Shown piece by piece: positions 51,101 to 63,000 of a DNA stretch of 64,000 nucleotides. Source of the DNA: Diprion similis (lineage: Eukaryota > Arthropoda > Insecta > Hymenoptera > Diprionidae); NCBI RefSeq assembly GCF_021155765.1, contig NC_060112.1, positions 2,542,001 through 2,606,000 of the forward strand. Direction: 5' to 3'. The notes beneath the pieces are model-generated. The model was given only the letters and a program-made list of their open reading frames with translations. It was not told the origin of the DNA and searched no databases. Positions within the stretch are counted from its first letter, which is position 1. Each line of letters starts with the position of its first letter. Both the position numbers and the translations under genes were made by a program.

Positions 51101-52873
51101 TAGGGCTGTTAAGTTCAAAATCGTCAAAAAATTAAATTACAAAAATTATATTTTCAGTATTTTGTTTGATTTTTAATTCATGTCCTGGTGTATTGTTATC
51201 GATTCTTTCGTACTAAATTAAACAAAAAAAATTTATGAAATTTTAATATGAATATTAAAAGGTCGCTCGAAAAGATCTAAAGAAATGGACCAAAAAATTG
51301 AAAAAAAATTATTAGCGACCTTTCAAAATTCAAATTTTGAACTGAAACTTTCGGAAACTTATTTTTTTTTTGTCTATAAAATTGTACCGTACAGAGAAAA
51401 AAAATTTAAAAAAAAAAATCGATTTTTGACAATTTCTGACGTTTTAAAAAATATGGAGCGACCTCTTGAAATTTTATTTTTGAACTGTCCTTTGGAGTGG
51501 GCTCTTAAAACATCAAAAACTAACATTTTGTCACACGAGACTCAAATAAAAAAAATATTCGTTTTTTTTTGGTGCCACCCAAATATATATATATATAATA
51601 TATATATACACACACTAAAAATAAATACATAAAATCGCATAAATGAGAAAAAACAGGATCTACTGTACCGCACATCGACCATACAATGTATATCGTAATA
51701 AACGAAGAGCGCGTCTTGCTGTATAGACGGTTAATTAATTACGTATACAGGCCCGCGTTGCATGGAAGACTAATTATTTCTGTCACGGTAATAAGCCGGC
51801 TATAACCCAACCTAACCCAACCTGACGTCTAACCCTAAGCCAACATATAGTCGAGTGGATTAGGCTTGCATTGTTATAACACAACCGAGGTAGAAAAAAG
51901 AAATTTTCAATTTTTTTTTCTTAATCATATCGTTTTGTTCGTTCAATTTTTTTTTTGCCATTATAAATTTTATACTGTTTTTTCTCATCCTGTTTCTCAC
52001 GATATATACTGTCAGCTCGACGGTTTTGCATTGTTTTATTTCATGCATGTTGCATTTTTTTTCCTGTTTATACATGCTTATCGGTTATTAAGTTTACATA
52101 CTTACACTATAGTCTAAAGTCGAAATGCAACGAGGAAGTGAAGAAATTAATTGAGGAAAGAAAAGGATAAAGGAGCACGTGTGACTCTGATCCTGAACCT
52201 GTTTCTCAAGTCTTTTAACTGTCGTTTTTCTCATCAATTTACGCACTAATTAACTACGCGTCTATATATAATATAACTATGTACTCGCAGATTCGACGTA
52301 TACTTTTATAAATACATTAATAATTAATCAATTGGAAATCGTGTTTCAATATATTCCTGTGATTAGCAGTATATATATATATATATATATAAAAAGGAAG
52401 ACGAATAAAAAATAATTAAAAATAAGAAGAAATTTTTCTTTTTATAAATATTCAACGATTTTTATTGGTATATTAACTAACGTATGTGATATATCTACAA
52501 TACTTATATAATTTCACGTAATTGCGTCATGATTCGAATTATTCGAGCGTGTGTACTTTCGAAAATTAAAACCATTATAAAAATAACGATGATACTGTTA
52601 AAAATAGGAGAAAATACTGGAAATTGACGAACGTATTAAACAATGTAAAAAAAAAATGCCGTTTTTACGTTAAAATCCAATAAAGATCGTCTGAATTAAC
52701 GTACATCTCAACGAAAGCAATAGTTGACTTAAACTTTTTATACAATAATATACCTACAGGTATACATTGTATGTATATATATATATATGTATATTGCGCT
52801 TACCATTTCCAGATGCAAAATTCGCGATGACGCAAATCCAAATGGCAATTCGATAAATCATATTTGCGTTCAT
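42179..52873 (-). CDS. ZP-domain membrane protein with GPI-like tail (quasimodo-like candidate)
   Basis: Eight minus-strand exons close in phase to 412 aa: 52873-52804, 45329-45228, 45135-45026, 44915-44725, 44615-44385, 44203-44056, 43940-43796 and 42420-42179. Exon 1 is a clean signal peptide (MNANMIYRIAIWICVIANFA) ending in a GTAAGC donor; it joins in phase across a 7.5-kb intron. The ZP module starts with VQSKVRCFKDRMEVDV and contains the conserved cysteines, YGILTTYMQVSDM, ETIIFNGCSVDPYLFDNF, and AFKFPESTYVQFRGTV. It ends at the consensus convertase site RKRR (296-299) after CSNGRLGYG. The C-terminus is a short hydrophobic stretch ending ILFVLFCILI with no basic cytoplasmic tail, which looks like a GPI-attachment signal. 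ZP proteins polymerise in apical extracellular matrix after furin cleavage. Length and a GPI-like tail recall Drosophila quasimodo, but I cannot exclude another insect ZP family. Confidence 0.9.
49739..49776. repeat. TTATTG tandem repeat
   Basis: About six head-to-tail copies of the 6-base unit TTATTG lie within the first intron of the ZP gene. It is a simple microsatellite. It resembles, but is not, an insect telomere unit. Confidence 0.85.
50925..51115. repeat. Hairpin repeat with a relative at 38880-38995
   Basis: The left arm (AACAGCCCCATTCTATAAAC then AATTTTGGACAAAAAGACT) is the reverse complement, with a few mismatches, of the right arm ending TTGTGTATAAAATAGGGCTG. The outer arms are about 40 bp, and inner sequences also pair partly. 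The right-arm words recur at 38949-38990. Confidence 0.7.
51806..51840. repeat. Telomere-like CCTAACCCAA patch
   Basis: Reads TAACCCAACCTAACCCAACC and then CTAACCCTAAGCC. On the minus strand this is two tandem GGTTGGGTTA units. It resembles TTAGG-derived telomere variants reported in Hymenoptera, but such short words are also common as dispersed sequence. Confidence 0.5.
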
Positions 52874-54396
52874 GATTCACACTTTAATATATATTATAAT
52901 TCAATGCACACTATTTTAACAAAAATTATAATATTATTACACGCGTTACACGTATCGGAAGAAAATTAATAACATATAAAAGAAATCGATGATCTTTCCT
53001 ATAGTTAATAACACGGATAATAAATAATATATCAATAAACCGTGTTAAATACGTAAAAAATTCGTATAAACAATAAAAATATTATTAAACTTTGATCGGT
53101 GCGAACGAAGACTATAGTTATTGCGATTTACGATTTTACGACGTGTGAAACGAGATTTTGTTAACGTGTGAAGAAAAAAAAGAATGATTCGAAACAATTA
53201 TTTATATAACAATTTAAATATTCGCGAGCTTACGTGTTTTTATTTTTGTTGACTTTATTTTTTTTTTTTTAATTTCGTTGCGTTTTTTTATCTTCTTGTT
53301 CTTCGTCAAATATTTTTTTTATCGACGATCAACCGACGATCATTTATTTTCAATTAAATTATTATACATTATATTAATATAAACAAGGATATTCAAGGTT
53401 CCTCGTTTTTGTATATATACGTGTGTACATTATTATCACGTGATATATTATATTTACATAGATACACGAAGTAATGTAATATTATAATCGATACGCGTAT
53501 ATTGTTTTATTTATTTATTTACTTATTCTTTATTAATATTTTATTTTATCTTGCTTTTTTACTAAAAAAAAAAAAAAAACAAAAAAAAACACAAAATAAA
53601 ATATTTGTCAAATATCTTTCTTTTATCCCGTGTCGTGCAGCGCGTGCGCGACATCCGCGGTTAGTAAGGAGAGAATACAACTGCGGTGGCAACGTCTGGT
53701 GGAATATGGCGAAGGGGGGGGGGGGGAGGGGGGGGAGAAGGTAGCTTGAGGTTGAGAGAGGAGGGGGGAGTGACAAGGACGAGAAAAAAAAATCCACCTT
53801 TTTCAACATCTTTCTATCTCTCTCCCTCTTCTCTCCTCTCCTCTCCTCTCCTCTCCTCTCCTCTCCTCTCCTCTCCTCTCCTCTCCCCACCTCTGACAAT
53901 TTCCTTAATCCCTTCCCTTTCAACACAGAGAACACGGATATATACCTCTATGCAGCTATATAATTAAGGCATGTCTGCCTGACAAGCAGTTTTACGTTCC
54001 GTCTGTAGATGATATCCTTCGAAAAATTTCTTTTGTCAACCTACGCATGGTATAGTCGTCGCTGTCGTAGTTTCGGTATTGAGAAAAAAAGAAAGAAAGA
54101 AAGAAAAAAACATCTTTTCTTTCACTTTTCTATCACAATTCTTGTGTGTGTTTTTATTTATTTTCTTTTTTTTTTTTCATTGTTTTTTTTTTTTTTTTTT
54201 AATTCTTTCTTCTTTTTTTTTTCATTCCAAACCTTCAAGTATTACACTACAGTTGGACGCAATGATATGTACCTTCATGTTTTATTTTTTACACAGGTAC
54301 ATGGACGCTCTAACCATGTTTGTGGATTTATTTTTTATGCATTGCATATATATATATATTTGTTATAGAACGCGTGGGCACTGCGGATGTATGTAT

Positions 54397-54429
<33 letters not shown>

Positions 54430-57080
54430 GCGCGTCGTCGTCGGACATTTATGGGCCTCTTGTCACGAGGGTGGAAGGGGTGCGAGGGGCGATGGAGAAG
54501 GGGAATGGGCCTTAAATGGCAGGCTACGTAGGAAGCTCTCTCTTACACATACATACATACATACATATGTTTATATATATATATATATATGTACATATAT
54601 ATCTATACTGGAATCAGACCAATGGCCGGGCTTGGGAACGGGCTCGTTTCTCGTTGTCGAATCTTAAATTTCATCGATATGCACACGAATGTTTCCCATT
54701 TTTGTCAATCATCATTATCGGTACCTATATACTATACTTTTTTAATGACTTTGAGCGAGCCTCGGAATATTATATGAAATGTTTTAAAATTTTTTAATTT
54801 ATTTATTACAAGATTTAACGCAACAGATAGCTTTTATTGGATATACGTATTTCTAAGTCGTTTCATATGCGTGAAACGCGGTTTATGCGGTCTCAGAACC
54901 TCGAACTCTTGTAATCATGAATTTCTTATTCGATCTAATTTGACAGTTTTTTTATTGAATAAAAAATGTTTGTAGATTTTTTTTTTATCGTCATCGAAAT
55001 ACCTGTACCCGTTATAAATTGATCGAGATATGAATTATTAATGACAGTACATTTTTCCGCGCTTTTAACAAATCCTAACTTTGAATAAAAAAAAAAAATA
55101 ATAATAATAAAAAAAAAAAATAAGATACCGACGCTAAAGAGTAGGATTTTATTTTTCGAACAGACAAGTTAAACTTGATTCCCTTTTTTTTTGACTTTGA
55201 AATATTAAAGGTTATTTTTCGTCAAGTATGACTATATAATTCAATGTTTTATTTTTCTTCTTTCAATATCATTAAGTCGAGAGTGGAAGTGGAATTTTGA
55301 AGAGATGAATCGGTACGAAATGTCTCGAAATGTTTCTCGAATAACATATAATTTTAAACTAATTAAATTATACATTAATTAAATAACTTGAAAATTATTT
55401 TTTCTTTACTTGCATAAAAAGTGTCGTTTTTTACAAAATTCAAGCACATGGAATCGAAAATCCAGCTCCATTCACGTCTGATAAATTCAGACATCATTGT
55501 CAAAAGTTTGCAAAATTCTTTTCGGTTGAATATAATTAACTTCTTCGTAACAGTCACTGAAAGAATCTGTTTCATCGACTATCTTTTCTATGTTATAAAG
55601 TGTTTCGTACACTACAAATGAATACAAAGCACATCCATTACTCCAATGCATCAGACTTCTTTGTATTTCTTTCTGTCTCTTCTTCCTTTATCTTCAGTCT
55701 CTCTGCATCATTATACGATATGCACGTGAATGTACGACATGATTACTTGCATTACACGGTCTCTGATGTTCTGGGTTACACCTTGATGTATGGTACATTC
55801 ACGTACGTGATTATACATACATTAGTTAGATCCCACGCGAGTAAATTGTGCGAAGAATTTGTCGTGTTGCTTATAAGAATAGTTTTCTTCTTCCTCTTTC
55901 GACATATACACGACGTTGTTTCATGCACCGAGCAATGTTTATATGCATCTGTAAGATCATGGTGTGACCAAAGTTTGTTGGATATTAGTGCAGCAGACTC
56001 GCAACTTCCTTGAGACAATATTGCATTTTTCATTTTCTATTTTCTGCAATTTCTTCTTCTATATAAGGAACCAATTATGACAAATTAATATAAGTTTTAC
56101 GTCAAACCGTGTATAATAATAATCATCCTTTGATCCATATACTCGCGCATGTATAACATTCGTGTTCTATACATGCTTGCAGGATACGGTCTATCCGATC
56201 TGACGACTTACAATTAGACGTGTATTGCGTGTGTGATCTAGTTCTCACTATATCATTAGACTTGGTTATACTTATCACGGTATACATGCATGTTCGGCGC
56301 GGATATGTTATAGAAGTAGAACAAGAAGACGAAGAAGAAGAAGAAGATGGGAAGAAAGGTTTTACCGCATATAATTATAATATCATGCCTTCGATATAAG
56401 TACGTATTTAGCTACGCGAAAGGCGTGTATAAATGGTGTGTCTTGCAAAGGATTATTAAAGTCGATTTGAATATTGGCGAAACGATCAGAAAATAAACGA
56501 AACAACTGTAATTAAGTGCAAGTTATTAGCTGATTCGTATAATATCCTTTCGTGAAAAGACCACTAGATTCGATTTTTTTTTAACAAGAAAATATAGACT
56601 TAAAAATATACGTACGTATATATATTACGAATATACATATATATAGCACGAAAAAACAATTATAAATATACATATAACATCGTCAGTCTGGTGTAACTAT
56701 ATTTTGTATATACCTATGTACATATAAATAATTTTTTTTCGCTCACTCTTTCCACTTATCTAGGCAAAACAAATATAAAGTATTTTCTCCGTATACATAT
56801 ATATATAAACGAAGAAATATCTTAACTTCTATGTATTATTATTATTGTATGTATATGTATATTACACGATATGATAAATACACGATGTAACGTATTATAA
56901 ATTATTTACACAGTTTCTGTGTGCAGTGATGTTAAAAATTGTCGTGCAGAATATTATTAACAAGTGAAGATACGAGTAGAGAGGCAAGTTGTATGAATAA
57001 CGTGAGTCGGTTTTTTATTCTTCCGATTTCTCTTCGTCGAAAGATGTATGATTACTTTAGTAATTGTGCACAAACGCGAT
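52874..57080. other. Intergenic: upstream of the ZP gene and downstream of the LRR gene
   Basis: No coding gene is supported. The part nearest 52873 must hold the ZP promoter. Notable simple sequence: a G run at 53714-53735, an eleven-copy CTCTC-type repeat at 53829-53887, long T runs at 54167-54200, TA and ATAC runs at 54395-54430 and 54548-54600, and AAG repeats at 56324-56347. The right end is probably the 3' UTR of the minus-strand LRR gene. Confidence 0.5.
53829..53887. repeat. CTCTC pentanucleotide repeat (GAGAG on minus strand)
   Basis: About eleven perfect copies of a 5-base pyrimidine unit. It lies roughly 1 kb upstream of the ZP gene start on the gene's own upstream side and close to a G-rich run at 53714-53735. 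Confidence 0.85.
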
Positions 57081-60000
57081 TCATGGTAAACGTACAAAAG
57101 CAAAGCAGGTTACTAGAGTGAAAAATCTTAGATAGAATAAGGAAAGTGCCGAACCGGAGTTCATAACGAAGTTAGGGTTGTTTTTGTCGAGAAATCGGCA
57201 CTGCGATTTTCGGAAATGCTTCACGTTACCGATCGAGTCTCGGGCTAAAACGCACATCTCTAATTTCCTCGAGGACGATTCCGGAAGATCTCGTATCGTT
57301 AACGATCTCTCTATGTACACGACGTCCTTTTCGAATATCGGCTTTATCGGCGCCGATTTTTCAACCGCATTCTCCTCTGTTCTCCCGGCCTCCCTTACCA
57401 CGACGTAAAAGTCCCCGATGTCATCCCGCGAGGAAACGAACCACGTCACCTTCCACGAATTATCCTCTTCGTTGCTGCGCAATTAGGATGGAGAAAAAAT
57501 TTGGTCGTAAAATCGTTCGCGTCATTTTTATTTTATATATTTTTTAAAAGTTTTTTTGACGTCTTTCAATTACTCACTAATTCACGCTACGGTACTTGAC
57601 GTCCGGTGTTACGTCGAAATCCGGATTGTCCTGCACTTCTCGTTCTCCGCAAACCATCAGGTCCTCCGTTACTGCGACCACCGATTTATTCGCAAGAAAA
57701 TATGGACTCGAACATTTTGGCTCCGTCCATGATTCCGGAATTTCAGTTAGCGTTGACAGCCATCGACGCAATGGTCTCACGTAACAGTCGCAGTGAAGCG
57801 GATTACCTACAATGAATGGTTGATGATAAGTTTGTGGACAGAAGTTGAACAAGGAACCCTTAAATGTGTCCTAGACAGAACATAACCTAAAGTTGTTGAA
57901 AATATGTCTTAAGCGCCATCTTATGACGTCTGCAAGGCTCCAAAGGACGTCTTCTAGGTATGAAGGTATCTTTTGGACATAAAAGGGTCTTTTAAGCGTC
58001 ATAAAATGGCGCATAGGACATCCATTGGATGGTTTTGGACCACTTTAAGGTTTGTATTGTCCGAAGTGTAATTTCAAAAGTCATGATCATGTGTTTTGTT
58101 CGACGAAAATTGTCTCTGTAGAGCAACGATCGGTACTGCAAGAGACAATGATTGAGAACCGTTGATTTACACTCACCACCGTAGCGAAGATCCGTGCCGT
58201 TTTTTATTATCTTCAACAGCTCGATGTTGAAGCTTCCAAATTCATTGCCCCGCAGGTCGAGTACCCTCAAGTGTTTCATCGGTATTATTTTGTCCAGAGG
58301 AATGGACGCCAAGTGGTTGTCGTTTAGGTATACTTCGCTCAAATTCGCTGGATCCTGGAACACGTTTGGCCCCGAGATGTCGCCCAAATCGTTGTAGGAT
58401 AGGTCCAGATACTCGAGGGAGGTTAGGTTTCCGATTACATCTGAAAAAACGGTGGTGTTGGGAAAAAGGTATTCAAGTAATTGTTGGAAAGAGATCGGTA
58501 AAAAAACCACTCCGTCTAAAATGCCAAAACATAACCTAAATCGAATCATCTTTTCATCCTAATGTTCTCACATTTTCTGATCTCGTTGATGTTGTTGTGG
58601 CTCAAATTCAGCCGCTTCACTTTTTTCGTGCCTATCGTCAGGTCGAAGGTCATTACCGGCATCGTGTTGTAAGACAGATCGATTTCTCTAAGTCTGTACG
58701 GAATCCAAGGATCGTTAGGGAACATTTTTCGCGTTATGAACGATATCCTGTTGTGGCTGAGGTTTATCTTCTCCAGCGACAGACAGTCGTCGAGGAGGCC
58801 GTTCGTTTTGTTGTCCAATTTATCAAGCTGGTTCTTCGACAGGTCCAAACTCCGCAGAGACACGAGTCCCTGAAAGGCTCCATTCGGTATGTGGCTTATC
58901 GCGTTGTCGGATAAATTCAAGGTAAGGAGCTGCAGCAGACCTTCGAATGCTCGCAGGCTCACGTTCGCTATTTTGTTGTTCGACAGGTTCAACTCAAACA
59001 CTATCGGCAATCTACCAAACGCCGCTTTGTCCAACGAGGTTAAATGGTTCCCCTTAATTAAAAAGCGAAAGTTCTATGAGTCTTTGTTTCTTGTTTTTGT
59101 CCGAAAGTGCGTTCTTTTTCATATTTATCAGGTACACAGTCCAGTCGAAGGCGTGTCGAAGCATAAAAATGGAGAAACCGAGGCTTGGAACCAGTGACTG
59201 ATTTAGGTTCAAGGGGGCGATTGTGCAATTTTACTTTTCACATATCCCATCATCCATGCATTCTGATTGGTTGACTAAACTTTGCTTGGATGGTGGAAAA
59301 TGTGAAAAGTAAAATTACATAATCTCGACCGTTCATCAGTTGTATCAGATAAACGTCGACTTGGTATTGAAAACACGAGAAAACTTTTTCACTGGCAATA
59401 AAAAAAATTAGTAACAGTATACCTAAAAAGATGTCGATACAAGTAATTCTAAAATCTTCATGAAAATCTGTTGTTTTTTTTGTCTTCTTTTTCTATATTG
59501 ACGTGACATTGTTCTGAGTTAACTCAACTCGATCAATCTCAGTTGCACTTGAACAGTCTTCAGTCCGCGATTTTTTGCTTCGATGTCGTTTCTACTGGGC
59601 TTTACACCTGCCGAATAGTCAACTTTTCAGTCCTTTTGAATTACCTGCATATAGAGATATTGCAAACTACTCAGACTACCCAGCGCGGCCTGCGGTGGTT
59701 TAGTCATGTTGTTTTCGACGAGGTGCAAGGATCGCAGGGTTAACAAAGTGGCGAAACTACCGTGCTGGAGATTGTCGGCTAACCGATTTCTCGAGAGATC
59801 CAAAGACAGCAGGGAATTCATCGACGGCCATACTTCGGTCGTTGGTATCTCCTCAAGTTCATTCTCCGAGAAGTCCAGGTGACCCAGTGATATCGGTAGC
59901 TGGAATATCTTTGTCAACGAGTTGTTCTTCACCGTTAGAGTCCTGAAATGGAGTGTAAAAATGATCAACTCATTTTCTTTTCACCGATTACTATCCAATA

Positions 60001-63000
60001 ATGAACAATCGATATCGCCTCCCGTGAAAAATGTACCCACCTACAACTGGCAAGTTTGGACAAACTGCCTCTCGAAATGTCGTCAAGCTTGTTGTAGCTC
60101 ATGTCGAGATCAAGGAGAGTCGGAAGGGTTCCGAAAGTCGAGGGTTTGATCTTCTGCAGTGAATTGTGGGACAGGTTTAGGAATCGGAGACTGAACAGTG
60201 TCTGGAATATTCCATTTTGTATCTCGGATATGTTGTTGTACGATAGGTCGATAGTGTGTAGCTCGTACAACTTGGGAAATGTTTGTCTCGGTACCGAGTG
60301 CATGGAGTTGTGAGATACGTTAAGTATCTGAAGACCGCTCATGTTGTGCAGCGGAACCTGAACAATTAGGGGAACAGTTAGTGTCCTGATATCGATCGTA
60401 AAAATTCTAATCTACTATCGACACTAACCTGATTCAGCTCCGTGAACATGTTGTAACTCAACTGCAACTCCAGAGCGTAAGTCGAGCTGTCGAACGCGTG
60501 TTTTGATATGTTTTCCAGCAGGTTGTGACTCAGGTCAAGCGTTATGTTTGCACAGTTCACAAATGCCTCTGGTTCTATGCTCGATATTTGGTTGTAGGAG
60601 AGATTTACACGCGCCAAGTAGAGGTCCTTGAACGATTGCTTTTCTATCAGTGTCACCTCGTTTTCCGATACGTCCAGTACCTGTAACAACGATCATCATC
60701 GTGAAGACTAACCCGAACTGACTTTTGACGTGTTTAGTTGAGGAGTTTCAGACTTTACTCTCCACGGGAGAAATTGTTTGAGTTGAAAAATGATTGAACC
60801 AGGGTTTGAAAAGTTGAACGTAGGGTTAAGGTTGGTTACCAAAGAGTCTGTTTTTGCGTGCATATCGAGAAGAGATACTTTCAATAGAATCGAACTCATA
60901 TTTCTGGAGTATGATTATATCTAAGCCTTGAACTATGTTCCCTGAAAAATGATCCCTGTAGTTGAAATGACAATTAAGTCGTTCAGAATTACGATTTTTC
61001 AATCACCTCAGCGTACTGGAGTTGATTAAACATCTGGAAGTCGATTTTCTTTATCGAATTTCGGGCCAAATCTATCGTGCCGATTCGAGTAACCGATCCA
61101 AAAGTTCCACGACCCACATCGCCGATGTTGTTATCGCTCAAGTAGAGCCGCCGCATGAATCTCAAGCCTCTAAACGTGTTCGCGTCCAATTTTTTGATCA
61201 TGTTGTGACTGAGATTCACAACTTGGAGGAGAGAATTCCTGGAGAAAGTTGCTCTGGAAAAATCATAGACAAAAAGTAAAATTATTAGATATACACTGTA
61301 TCCATAGTTAAAGGATTTTTCGGTTTCAGAACCAAGTATGGAGATCAAATATGGTTGATAAGAAGTGCTTTTTCATTAAAAAAAAACTTTTTTTATGATC
61401 TCGTTACTGTGGATGGCCTTACTTTTTGAGTTCCGGTATCGCGTTTCGGGACAGATTGCAGAAGTTCAGCTTCGTCAGGTCGGCCAGATTCGACGGATCC
61501 AATTTTGAGATCAAGTTGTCCGAAATGTCGAGCCAATCAACCTCTCGCAACCCGCGGAATTGGTTACGCTTCAGCTCTTTTATTTTGTTCCCGTGCAGAT
61601 CGACGCTCTTCACCTTCCTCAGAGGAGCCAAAGCCTCGACAGGCAGAGAGGAGAGTGTACCTTTTCAAAATTATAAGAGTTCAAAGTTCATTTTAACGTT
61701 GACGTTCTATAAGTCTAAGAAAAATGTTAACATGTAAGAAAAAATCATGCTTTCTTAAACTTTTGTCGCACTATCGATTTCTGGGTGACTTAAGGAGGAA
61801 ACAAGGAAAGTATCCCGGGTCGATCGCTGTGATTTGATTACTTTTTGTAATATGTTATAGTATTCTGTCATTGAACAGTTTAAGGGGGTGAAACCACTCT
61901 CCAAACTAAGGCATGTCAAGGGAGGATTTAGCGGTTTTATGTTGTTTTTTGATTGAGAAAATAATATTTTTCATCTCTAGTTACAAGGAAACTTTTGCAG
62001 CTGGAATTGACTAAAAAATATTATCTTCTTGTGGGTGAAACTGCCAAATCGCCTTTTGACATGCCTCACTTTCGAGGGTGGTTTCACACCCTTAAAGTGT
62101 TTGATGGTAGACGAAAAAAATACGTTCCGCTTAGTTTTTCGTCTACTATAAAATATTACAAAAAGAATGAAATCGGAGAGATTGACCTGGGATACCTTCC
62201 TTGTTAGTCAATTTTGAATCGTTCAATTTGTTCCTCTCGCGATTTTGTATTATCGAAATCGAATTATTTAGAATGGTTTTTCCATTGTGAGATGATTATT
62301 GTCGACTGGTTTTTAGGGGCGCTTTTGTTTGAGAGTCGGAATATTGAATCGACTTGATGGTAGTCGTTTCCGACTAATCGAACCCTCAGAGATTCAATCA
62401 CGGCATTTGGAACATCGTGCGATCAACTCTGCTGTGAAAATACAACGAAATTTGAGTGTTGCGCATTGATTACCGTTCGTAATGGAGATTTTTTCGATTT
62501 TCCCGGCCGCCATGCTGCCGGTGAAGCTGTCCTTCGGTAACTCGCTCATTTCGTGACCGTCGATGTTGAGTATCGTTAAATTCCCCAAAATCGAGAATGC
62601 TTCCTTTGGAAATTTCTGCAATCTCGTTCTCACCAAGTGTAATTCCTGCAGTGTTCTGTTCACCCCCAAAAAACTGTGCTCGTCTATCAGTCTCAGCGGC
62701 GTGTCAACGAATCTCAAAATCCGCACTTTTAGCGGGTATAAAGCTGGACCGTACATTCGACCTTGAAATTCAAAAACACTCGTATAAACAACAAAAAATT
62801 CTCGTTTGCACATGTCTTATATCATGTATATAAACAGTAATACTCATTAAAGCTTTTCCCATACGGCTAACTTATTTGCGATCCGAAACAAAATGCGAGT
62901 CTACATTCTATACGAATTTTGTCTTAAAGTGCTTATAAAGACGCGTTGTGCACCTCGAAAATGCGGGGATGCAAGACTTCTATACCGGTCAAGCGATCAG

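Larger units (their letters stand above)
45330..52803. other. Large first intron of the ZP gene
   Basis: I see no nested gene in this 7.5-kb stretch. It holds many simple repeats: AACC/AACG runs at 48128-48158, a TTATTG minisatellite at 49739-49776, CTC/CTT runs at 49890-49932 and 50679-50728, and TA runs at 48850-48862 and 50214-50238. It also contains the hairpin repeat at 50925-51115 and the telomere-like patch near 51806-51840. Introns this long in insect developmental genes often hold enhancers; none is identifiable by eye. Confidence 0.6.

Noticed and set aside
54009-54531. Long overlapping frames rich in F, I and Y
   Set aside because: They arise from T and TA simple repeats; the translations are low-complexity.
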